A DNA stretch of 6,166 nucleotides from contig DASVPL010000225.1 of the NCBI GenBank assembly GCA_036382905.1, positions 1 to 6,166 of the forward strand, in the 5' to 3' direction. Both the position numbers and the translations under genes were made by a program. Of this stretch, positions 1 to 4,834 are shown in pieces. The notes beneath the pieces were generated by a model. The model was given only the letters and a program-made list of their open reading frames with translations, did no database searches and was not told the origin of the DNA. How positions within the stretch are numbered: position 1 is the first letter of the stretch; every line of letters begins with the position of its first letter. The stretch comes from AC-37 sp036382905 (GTDB taxonomy: Bacteria > Actinomycetota > Thermoleophilia > Solirubrobacterales > Thermoleophilaceae).

Positions 1-351
1 CACCGCGGCGCCGGGGTCGCGCTCGAGCGCCTCCAGCAGAGCCGCCGCCGCGCCCTCCTGGAGCTCGGCGTCCTCGTTCAGCAGCAGCGCGTAGTCGCCG
101 CGCGCCTCGCGCAGCAGCGTCGAGTCGTTCTCGGCCTTGCCGGTGCGCCGGTCGAGCGCGATCAGCCGGACGTCGGCCCCGCCGCGCTCCCGCACCGCCT
201 CGGCCGATCCGTCGTCCGAGGCGTTGTCGAGCACCAGCACCTCCCGCTCCACGCCGGGCGGGTGCGTGCGGTCGATCGCGTCGAGGCACCGCATGAGCAG
301 CTCGCGCCCGTTGGTGTTGACGACGCAGTACGAGATCACGGGCGAGATCAT
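1..351 (-). CDS. Family 2 glycosyltransferase, N-terminal part (runs off left edge)
   Basis: The 117 visible codons form the nucleotide-sugar-binding half of a GT-A fold glycosyltransferase, likely cytoplasmic and acting on a surface polysaccharide or lipid-linked glycan. Seen in the sequence: the first strand ISYCVVNTNGRELL (about residues 6-19), then VLDNASDDGSAEAV (about 41-54), the usual GT2 nucleotide-binding Asp region, then LLNEDAEL, the position of the metal-binding DxD-type motif. This pattern resembles rhamnosyltransferase-like (WbbL-type) GT2 enzymes; the acceptor domain lies outside the window. I chose the ATG at 351-349 because family members usually begin a few residues before the first strand. 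An in-frame ATG at 369-367 is a real alternative: it adds six residues and lies 9 bases after the -10-like TAGCAT. The gene is divergent from the toxin-antitoxin module and shares its operator region. The donor and acceptor sugars cannot be told. Confidence 0.85.
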   Translation of the reverse strand, partial: MISPVISYCVVNTNGRELLMRCLDAIDRTHPPGVEREVLVLDNASDDGSAEAVRERGGADVRLIALDRRTGKAENDSTLLREARGDYALLLNEDAELQEGAAAALLEALERDPGAAV

Positions 352-378
352 GCCCGTCTCGATATGCATGCATGATGC

Positions 379-384
379 ATGCTA
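379..384 (-). promoter_or_regulatory. Putative -10 element for the leftward glycosyltransferase
   Basis: TAGCAT on the minus strand fits the actinobacterial TANNNT -10 pattern. It would place transcription initiation near 372, only about 3 bases before the ATG at 369, giving a nearly leaderless message. No convincing -35 was found. It lies within the TGCAT-repeat palindrome, so an operator-bound repressor would block it. Confidence 0.35.
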
Positions 385-388
385 CGGT
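383..388 (+). promoter_or_regulatory. Putative -10 element for the antitoxin-toxin operon
   Basis: TACGGT fits TANNNT and ends 9 bases before the antitoxin ATG at 398, so initiation would fall at about 395 and the message would be nearly leaderless. It sits between the two 13-mer repeats and overlaps the minus-strand TAGCAT by two bases, making a back-to-back divergent promoter. No clear -35 is visible. Confidence 0.35.
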
Positions 389-397
389 GCATAGTGC

Positions 398-628
398 ATG
401 CCCAAGGCCATACAGATTCGCGACGTGCCCGATGACGTGCATCGACGGCTCAAGGTGCGCGCCGCGCGCGAGGGCCGGACCCTCTCCGAGCTCCTGCGCC
501 AGGAGCTCGAGGTGCTCGCGAATACGCCGACCCTCGCCGAGGTGCTGGCCGAGATCAAGTCGCGCGGGCCGGTCACTCTCACGGAGACCCCGGCCGAGGC
601 CGTCCGCGCGGGCCGGGCCGAGCGCTGA
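398..628 (+). CDS. Ribbon-helix-helix antitoxin (FitA/VapB-like)
   Basis: This 76-residue protein is the likely antitoxin of the PIN toxin that follows. It would bind DNA as a dimer through its N-terminal half and mask the toxin active site with its C-terminal tail. Seen: a short strand KAIQIRDVP (residues 3-10), then two helices (about 11-24 and 28-38) containing DDVHRRLKVRAAREGRTLSE, the standard Arc/MetJ-type arrangement of FitA-like antitoxins. The rest is a polar tail ending in RAGRAER. Length is typical of the family. The ATG at 398 is the only start that keeps the whole strand; it lies inside the operator's last TGCAT repeat, which suits autoregulation. Its stop overlaps the toxin start. 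Codon choice is slightly unlike its neighbours (ATA at 410, ATT, AAT), a weak sign that the module arrived by transfer. The assignment to FitA rather than another VapB subtype is less certain. Confidence 0.85.
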   Translation: MPKAIQIRDVPDDVHRRLKVRAAREGRTLSELLRQELEVLANTPTLAEVLAEIKSRGPVTLTETPAEAVRAGRAER

Positions 629-1011
629 TCGTCGCCGACGCGTCAGCGGTCGTCGACCTACTGCTCGATCGGCCCGCCGGCGCCACCCTGGAGCGCGCCC
701 TGGGCCGTCACGCCGTGGCCCACGCCCCGCACCTGATCGACCCCGAGGTGCTCCACGCGCTGCGCCGGTTGACTCAGCGCGGCGGGCTCGGCGAGCGCCG
801 CGCCCTCGGGGCACTCACCGACTTCGCGGCGCTTCCGATCGTCCGGCACGCGCACGCGCCTCTGCACGATCGCGTGTGGGACCTCCGGGAGCGCTTCACG
901 GCCTACGACGCCTCATATGTGGTGCTCGCGGAACTCCTCGAGGCCGAGTTCGTAACCACGGATAGCGCGCTGGCACGGAGCGCCCGCGGCTTGGTCGCGG
1001 TCGCCGACTAG
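625..1011 (+). CDS. vapC: PIN-domain ribonuclease toxin (VapC/FitB-like), probable CTG start
   Basis: This 128-residue protein is a metal-dependent single-strand RNA endonuclease toxin of a type II module. The four acidic residues expected of PIN domains are present: D5 in IVADASAVV, E41 in DPEVLHAL, D95 in YDASYVVLAE and D113 in VTTDSALA. The length matches VapC. The start is unusual. The protein must begin before D5, and the only codon in the right place is CTG at 625-627, overlapping the antitoxin TGA as CTGA. No ATG, GTG or TTG in this frame was found for at least 50 bases upstream. The first conventional start, GTG at 715, would remove 30 residues including catalytic D5 and probably yield an inactive protein. 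Translation is presumably coupled to the antitoxin. No Shine-Dalgarno is evident. The stop is 9 bases before the next glycosyltransferase. Function is confident; the start codon less so. Confidence 0.85.
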   Translation: MIVADASAVVDLLLDRPAGATLERALGRHAVAHAPHLIDPEVLHALRRLTQRGGLGERRALGALTDFAALPIVRHAHAPLHDRVWDLRERFTAYDASYVVLAELLEAEFVTTDSALARSARGLVAVAD

Positions 1012-1013
1012 CT
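1008..1013 (+). promoter_or_regulatory. Weak -10-like hexamer before the GT4 gene
   Basis: CTAGCT overlaps the toxin stop codon and is followed by 7 bases and then GTG, the same spacing as the stronger elements before the PanE-like and GT2 genes. It misses the first T of TANNNT, so co-transcription from the toxin-antitoxin promoter is equally possible. Confidence 0.2.
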
Positions 1014-1020
1014 GCCCGCC

Positions 1021-2145
1021 GTGCGGATCCAGCTAGTCGACCCCTCCGCCTTCACCCCGCCGTACGACCACGCGCTGGCCGCCGCGCTCGCCCGCGCGGG
1101 TGCCGACGTGGAGCTCGTCACGAGCCGCTTCCAGTACGGCCCGGTGCCGCGCGGGGACGGCTACCGCGTGACCGAGCACTTCTACCGCCGCACCGCCGCG
1201 CGCGGGCTCGACGCGCGCGGGCGCATGGCGCTGAAGCTCGCCGAGCACGTGCCGGACATGCTCCGCTACCGCCGCCACGCCGAGGCGGCGGACGTGGTCC
1301 ACTGGCAGTGGCTCACGGTGCAGCCGCTCGACGTGCGCCTGCTCGCTCCCAAGCGCCCGCGCGTGCTCACCGCGCACGACGTGATCCCGCGCGAGCCGCG
1401 GCCGGGTCAGATTGCCGCCACGCGCCGTCTGGCCGAGCGGATGGACGCGGTGGTGGTGCACTCCGAGCACGGCGCGGCGCGCCTGCGCGACGAGCTGGGC
1501 CTCGCGCCGGAGCGGATCCACGTGATCGCGCACGGCGCGTTCGACTACCTGACCCGGCTCCCCGAGGAGACGCCGCTGCCGGCCGAGCTGGCCGCGGTCG
1601 AGGGACCGGTGGTGCTGCTGTTCGGCCTGCTGCGTCCGTACAAGGGAATCGACGTTCTGCTCGAGGCGTTCCGCGAGGTGAGCGGGGCCGAGCTCTGGAT
1701 CGTCGGGATGCCGCGGATGCCGATCGAGCCGCTGCGCGCGGCCGCCGCGCGCGTGGGTGCCACCGTGCGGTTCGTCCCGCGCTTCGTGACCGATCCCGAG
1801 ATCCCCGCGTTCTTCCGCCGCGCCGACCTGGTCGTGCTGCCCTACCGCGAGATCGACCAGTCCGGCGTGCTCTACACGGCGCTGGCGTTCGGCAAGCCGA
1901 TGGTGCTGAGCGACGTGGGCGGGTTCGGCGAGGTGGCTTCGCACGGCGCCGCGCGACTCGTGCCGCCGGGCGATCCCGCCGCAGTGGCGGCGGCGCTGAA
2001 CGAGCTGCTCGCCGACGAGGGCGAGCGCGCCCGGCTCGCCGAGGCGGCGCGCCGCGCGGCGGACGGCCCCTACTCGTGGAACCGCATCGCGAACCGCACC
2101 CTCGATCTCTACCGTGAGCTCCTCGGAGGTACTGGGCCACATTGA
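1021..2145 (+). CDS. GT4-type glycosyltransferase (GT-B fold)
   Basis: This 374-residue retaining glycosyltransferase probably transfers a sugar from a nucleotide donor to a growing glycan or lipid at the inner membrane face. The N-terminal acceptor domain has the opening strand MRIQLVDP and TAHDVIPREP (about 117-127), then VVVHSEHGAARLR (144-156). The C-terminal donor domain starts with VVLLFGLLRPYKGIDVLLEAF (197-217), whose R205 and K208 are the usual phosphate-binding pair. It continues with ADLVVLPYREIDQSGVLYTALAFGKPMVLSDVGGFGEV (268-305). In the EX7E region E277 is present, but T286 stands where the second Glu normally is, a variant seen in DQSGVL-type GT4 proteins. The GTG at 1021 fits the family N-terminus exactly and lies 9 bases after the toxin stop. 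No membrane segment is seen. The stop is immediately followed by a nested inverted repeat. Donor and acceptor are unknown. Confidence 0.88.
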   Translation: MRIQLVDPSAFTPPYDHALAAALARAGADVELVTSRFQYGPVPRGDGYRVTEHFYRRTAARGLDARGRMALKLAEHVPDMLRYRRHAEAADVVHWQWLTVQPLDVRLLAPKRPRVLTAHDVIPREPRPGQIAATRRLAERMDAVVVHSEHGAARLRDELGLAPERIHVIAHGAFDYLTRLPEETPLPAELAAVEGPVVLLFGLLRPYKGIDVLLEAFREVSGAELWIVGMPRMPIEPLRAAAARVGATVRFVPRFVTDPEIPAFFRRADLVVLPYREIDQSGVLYTALAFGKPMVLSDVGGFGEVASHGAARLVPPGDPAAVAAALNELLADEGERARLAEAARRAADGPYSWNRIANRTLDLYRELLGGTGPH

Positions 2146-2175
2146 CCCCGCATAGCGGGGCTAACTTGGCCCAGT
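2131..2175. repeat. Nested two-stem inverted repeat (hairpin) after the GT4 gene
   Basis: An outer perfect 9-bp repeat, ACTGGGCCA (2131-2139) with TGGCCCAGT (2167-2175), encloses an inner perfect 6-bp stem CCCCGC (2146-2151) / GCGGGG (2155-2160) with loop ATA. Two unpaired 6-base sides (2140-2145 and 2161-2166) lie between them. The outer left arm lies inside the last GT4 codons. There is no T-tract after the structure, so it is not a classic intrinsic terminator. It could be a U-tract-less terminator of the kind proposed for actinobacteria, a protein-binding site, or a REP-like dispersed element. The pairing is seen directly; the role is inferred. Confidence 0.6.
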
Positions 2176-2191
2176 TCGGCTGACCGGCTCG

Positions 2192-2197
2192 TAGCCT
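2192..2197 (+). promoter_or_regulatory. Putative -10 element for the PanE-like gene, leaderless start
   Basis: TAGCCT fits TANNNT and is followed by seven bases and then the GTG start at 2205. Initiation would fall at or next to the GTG, giving a leaderless mRNA, which explains the missing Shine-Dalgarno. It lies just beyond the nested hairpin. No good -35 was identified. Confidence 0.5.
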
Positions 2198-2204
2198 CAC
2201 CCCC

Positions 2205-3113
2205 GTGAGCGACGTCGCCGTCCTCGGGCCCGGAGGCGTGGGCGGCTTCGTGGCCGCCGCGCTCGCCCGCGCCCGCCACCGCGTCACCGTCGTGGCGCGC
2301 GAGGAGACCGCCGCCGTCATCGCGCGGGACGGGATCGCGGTCACGAGCGTGCGGCTCGGGGACATGCACGCGCGCCCCGAGGCCGCAACGACGCTCGACC
2401 GGCCAGTCGACGCGCTGGTCGTCGCCGTCAAGGCCACCGGGCTCGCCGCCGCGCTCGCGCGCATCCAGGCCGAGCCGCACCTCGTGGTACCGATGCTCAA
2501 CGGGCTCGACCACGTGGAGGGGCTGCGCCGGCGCTTCGGCCCGCGCGCCGTGGCGGCGACGATAAGGATCGAGGCGACGCGTGTGGCGCCCGGGCGGATC
2601 GAGCAGACGAGCCCGTTCCTCGTGGTCGAGATGGCCTCGGCCGACCCCCGGATGCGCGGCTCGATCGACGCGTTCGGCGACCTGCTCAACAGGGCCGGGA
2701 TCCCCGCCCGCGTGCGCGACTCGGAGGCCGACGTGATGTGGGCCAAGCTCGTCCGCCTCTGTTCGCTCGCACTCACCACGACCGCCTACGACGTCCCGCT
2801 CGGCCCGATCCGCGAGACCCCCGAGCTGCGCGCCGAGCACGAGGGCTGCGTCCGCGAGGCCGCCGCGGTGGCGGTCGCCGACGGCGCCGACGTCGACCCG
2901 CGCAACACCCTCGCCGAGCTCGACGAGGCCCACGCCGAGCTCGACAGCTCCATGCACCGCGACGTGTCGGCCGGCCGCGAGCCCGAGCTCGACGCCATCG
3001 CCGGCTCGGTCCTGCGCGCCGGGGCCCGGCACGGCCTCGACTGCCCGACCATCGAGCGCCTCGCCGCCCGCGTGGCGGAGCGCGCCGGGATCGCGCCTCC
3101 GGCCCCGCGATAA
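2205..3113 (+). CDS. 2-dehydropantoate 2-reductase family dehydrogenase (PanE/ApbA-like)
   Basis: This 302-residue cytosolic NAD(P)H-dependent oxidoreductase belongs to the ketopantoate reductase family, whose best-known member reduces ketopantoate to pantoate for coenzyme A synthesis. Seen: the dinucleotide loop GPGGVGG (8-14); VVAVKATGL with K76; MLNGLD with N99; the catalytic lysine K181 in MWAKLVRLCSL; and SSMHRDVSAGREPELDAIAG (248-267) with S248/S249 and E261, the C-terminal substrate-binding signature. Length is normal. The residues after K181 are odd: where Escherichia coli PanE has two substrate-binding Asn (KLAVNCVIN, from memory), this protein has L185 and A189. It may therefore be a paralogue with another 2-oxo acid substrate, so I give no gene symbol. 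The GTG at 2205 is chosen because it directly precedes the Rossmann strand and follows a -10 at leaderless spacing. A link to the surrounding glycan genes is not evident. Confidence 0.85.
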   Translation: MSDVAVLGPGGVGGFVAAALARARHRVTVVAREETAAVIARDGIAVTSVRLGDMHARPEAATTLDRPVDALVVAVKATGLAAALARIQAEPHLVVPMLNGLDHVEGLRRRFGPRAVAATIRIEATRVAPGRIEQTSPFLVVEMASADPRMRGSIDAFGDLLNRAGIPARVRDSEADVMWAKLVRLCSLALTTTAYDVPLGPIRETPELRAEHEGCVREAAAVAVADGADVDPRNTLAELDEAHAELDSSMHRDVSAGREPELDAIAGSVLRAGARHGLDCPTIERLAARVAERAGIAPPAPR

Positions 3114-3114
3114 T
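3109..3114 (+). promoter_or_regulatory. Putative -10 element (GATAAT) for the GT2-PGT-ATP-grasp operon
   Basis: GATAAT matches the -10 consensus TATAAT at five of six positions and is followed by eight bases and the GTG at 3123, so initiation would give a leaderless message. The TAA stop of the PanE-like gene (3111-3113) is embedded in it. It is conspicuous because this AT-rich hexamer sits in an otherwise very GC-rich stretch. No -35 is clear. Confidence 0.5.
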
Positions 3115-3122
3115 CACCCGCC

Positions 3123-4241
3123 GTGCTCCTGGCCATCCTCTTCTGGGCGTCCGCCGCCCTGATCGTGCACACGCACGCCGGCTACGCCCTCGTGCTCGCG
3201 CTGCTCGCGAAGCTGAGGCCGCGCGCCGGGCGCCCCGCCCTCGCCGAGCTCCCGCGCGTCTCGCTGATCGTCTCCGCCCGCGACGAGGAGGAGGTGATCG
3301 CCGACAAGGTCCGCAACGCGCTGGCGCTCGACTATCCGCGCGAGCGACTCGAGATCGTCGTCGCCTCCGACGGCTCGACCGACCGCACCGCCGAGCTGGC
3401 GCGCACGGCCGGCGCGGACCTGGTCCTCGAGCTCGCGCACGGCGGCAAGGTGCACACGCAGGACCGCGCGGTCGAGCGCGCGAGCGGCTCGATCCTCGTC
3501 TTCTCCGACGCCAACACGACGCTCGAGCCCGACGCGCTGCGCGAGCTGGTCGGCGCGTTCGCCGACCCCGCGGTGGGCTACGCCTGCGGCCACGTGACCT
3601 TCGACGGCGGCGCCGCCAACCAGGAGGGCGCCTACTGGCGCTACGAGATGGCGATCCGCGGGCTCGAGTCGCGGCTCGCGGGCGTGACCGGCGGCAACGG
3701 GGGCCTATATGCCACACGCAGGGATGCCTACATCGTGGTCGACCCGATCATGGGCCACGACCTCACCTTCCCGTTCAACATGGTCAAGCGCGGCTGGCGT
3801 CCGGTCTACGAGCCGAACGCCCGCGCCCGCGAGAAGACGACCCCGGACAACGTCGCCGAGGGCCGCCGCAAGCGCCGCATGATGAGCCACATGTGGCCGA
3901 TCCTGCTGCGCGGCGGACTGCTCGACCCGCGCGGGTACGGCCCCCTCTACGCGTTCCAGATCCTCTCCCACCGGGTGCTGCGCTACGCCTCGCCGTTCCT
4001 GCACCTGATCGCGCTCGGCACCAACGTCGCGCTGCTGAGCGAGGGCGCGATCTACCAGGTCACCTTCGCGATCCAGCTCGCCACGATCGCGGCTGCGCTG
4101 CTCGCGGCGGTCGTGCCGTGGCGGCCGTTCCGGCTCGCCCAGTACTACGTGCTCGTCACGGGCTCGATCCTCGGCGGGCTCTGGGACTGGCTGCGCACCG
4201 GCACCACCGCCGGCTGGGAGAAGGCCGAGGGCACGCGCTGA
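3123..4241 (+). CDS. Membrane-associated family 2 glycosyltransferase
   Basis: This 372-residue GT2 enzyme resembles processive or polyprenyl-linked glycosyltransferases, with a cytoplasmic catalytic domain held between membrane helices. Seen: an N-terminal hydrophobic segment (about 2-31). The GT-A domain runs from RVSLIVSARDEEE (45-57), through ASDGSTDRT (81-89) with D83, FSDANT (127-132) with D129 as metal ligand, and TGGNGGLYATRRDAY (189-203), to GHDLTFPFNMVKRGW (211-225) with D213 as likely base. His stands before that Asp where Glu is common. A basic RRKRRMMSHM (248-257) replaces the classic QxxRW. Three hydrophobic helices follow (about 288-305, 311-331 and 338-356), and the C-terminus reads GWEKAEGTR, common in such enzymes. 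The GTG at 3123 is supported by the leaderless -10 ahead of it. The stop overlaps the next gene as CTGA. The sugar made is unknown. Confidence 0.88.
   Translation: MLLAILFWASAALIVHTHAGYALVLALLAKLRPRAGRPALAELPRVSLIVSARDEEEVIADKVRNALALDYPRERLEIVVASDGSTDRTAELARTAGADLVLELAHGGKVHTQDRAVERASGSILVFSDANTTLEPDALRELVGAFADPAVGYACGHVTFDGGAANQEGAYWRYEMAIRGLESRLAGVTGGNGGLYATRRDAYIVVDPIMGHDLTFPFNMVKRGWRPVYEPNARAREKTTPDNVAEGRRKRRMMSHMWPILLRGGLLDPRGYGPLYAFQILSHRVLRYASPFLHLIALGTNVALLSEGAIYQVTFAIQLATIAAALLAAVVPWRPFRLAQYYVLVTGSILGGLWDWLRTGTTAGWEKAEGTR
4227..4231 (+). promoter_or_regulatory. Shine-Dalgarno-like GAGGG before the CTG start at 4238
   Basis: GAGGG ends 6 bases before the CTG at 4238, a good spacing for ribosome binding. 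It supports initiation at this unusual codon rather than a longer overlap from the next upstream GTG at 4118. Confidence 0.4.
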
Positions 4242-4834
4242 ACCGCGCGCTCGACACCCTGGTCGCGGGGCTCGCCCTCGCGATCGCGAGCCCGCTGCTG
4301 CTCGGCGCGATGGTCGCGATCCGGCTCGAGTCGAGCGGCTCGCCGATCTACCGCCAGCGCCGCGTCGGCAAGGACGGCGCACCGTTCGAGATGCTGAAGC
4401 TGCGCACGATGGTGTCCGGTGCCGAGCACGTCGGCGCCGGCCTGGCCGTGAACGAGGGCGACCCGCGGATAACGCGCATCGGCGGCTGGCTGCGCCGCTT
4501 CTCGCTCGACGAGCTTCCGAATCTCGTGAACGTGCTGCGCGGCGAGATGGCGATCGTCGGCCCGCGCCCCACGATCCAGGCGCAGGTCGACCAGTACACC
4601 CCGCGCCAGCGCCGCCGCCTCGAGGTGAAGCCCGGCATCACGGGGTGGGCGCAGGTCAACGGCCGCGCCGCGCTGCCGTGGCACGAGCGCATCGAGCTCG
4701 ACGTCTGGTACGTGGACAACCGCTCGCTGCTGCTCGACCTCCGCATCCTCGTCAGGACCGCACAGATGCTCGCGACCGGGCACGGCCTCTACAAGGGAGA
4801 CACGGGCGGATGGAAGCCGAACGAGCACGCGTAG
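4238..4834 (+). CDS. Small phosphoglycosyl transferase (PglC/WcaJ-type sugar transferase), probable CTG start
   Basis: This 198-residue monotopic enzyme would transfer a sugar phosphate from a UDP-sugar to undecaprenyl phosphate, the first membrane step of glycan assembly. Seen: the N-terminal re-entrant helix (about 3-29) with the helix-breaking S18-P19 pair; RQRRVGKDGAPF (39-50); KLRTM (54-58); SLDELPNLVNVLRGEMAIVGPRP (89-111) with the catalytic D91-E92 dyad; KPGITGWAQVNGR (131-143); and ERIELDVWYV (150-159). The size equals the catalytic core alone; the four-helix N-terminal region of WbaP-like proteins is absent. The start is a CTG at 4238 overlapping the previous TGA. It gives NRALDTLVAG, just where family members begin. 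The next upstream GTG (4118) would cause a 124-base overlap, and an internal ATG near residue 25 would cut the membrane helix. The UDP-sugar cannot be told from the sequence. Confidence 0.92.
   Translation: MNRALDTLVAGLALAIASPLLLGAMVAIRLESSGSPIYRQRRVGKDGAPFEMLKLRTMVSGAEHVGAGLAVNEGDPRITRIGGWLRRFSLDELPNLVNVLRGEMAIVGPRPTIQAQVDQYTPRQRRRLEVKPGITGWAQVNGRAALPWHERIELDVWYVDNRSLLLDLRILVRTAQMLATGHGLYKGDTGGWKPNEHA
4793..4799 (+). promoter_or_regulatory. Shine-Dalgarno-like AAGGGAG before the ATP-grasp gene
   Basis: AAGGGAG lies 10 bases before the ATG at 4810, inside the end of the phosphoglycosyl transferase gene. It supports this ATG over upstream in-frame starts that would overlap much more deeply. 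Confidence 0.4.

Larger units (their letters stand above)
365..400. promoter_or_regulatory. TGCAT-repeat operator of the toxin-antitoxin module
   Basis: TGCAT begins at 365, 369, 376, 388 and 395. Positions 366-373 and 375-382 form a perfect inverted repeat with 8-bp arms around a single G at 374. The 13-mers at 369-381 and 388-400 match at 11 of 13 bases and are offset by 19 bases, about two helical turns. The second copy runs into the antitoxin start codon. Ribbon-helix-helix antitoxins commonly bind such paired palindromes upstream of their own operon, and the toxin usually strengthens binding. The site is AT-richer than anything around it. Binding here would cover both divergent -10 elements. 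The repeat structure is seen directly; its role as operator is inferred. Confidence 0.65.

Noticed and set aside
364..400. TGCAT repeats as a CRISPR or simple microsatellite
   Set aside because: Units are too short, unevenly spaced and arranged as palindromes next to an antitoxin start, which fits an operator better.
372..965. Open frame across the toxin-antitoxin module
   Set aside because: It is Arg/Ser/Pro-rich shadow sequence of the antitoxin and toxin frames, with no domain.
715..1011. Toxin starting at GTG 715 as a truncated pseudogene
   Set aside because: The frame continues upstream with a proper PIN N-terminal strand and catalytic D5 up to CTG 625, so the gene looks intact apart from its start codon.
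2131..2180. Classic Rho-independent terminator after GT4
   Set aside because: The stems are strong but no T-tract follows, so I describe it as a nested inverted repeat of uncertain role.
1033..2779. Long minus-strand open frames (1033-2142, 1367-2779, 2109-3032)
   Set aside because: They are opposite well-supported GT4 and PanE-like genes, are Arg/Ala/His-rich, contain no recognisable motifs and are expected by chance in very GC-rich coding DNA.
2738..4237. Upstream 500 codons of the frame that ends at 4834, as a large fusion protein
   Set aside because: The upstream part is low-complexity Arg/Pro/Ala translation out of frame with the PanE-like and GT2 genes. Only the part from 4238 resembles a protein family.
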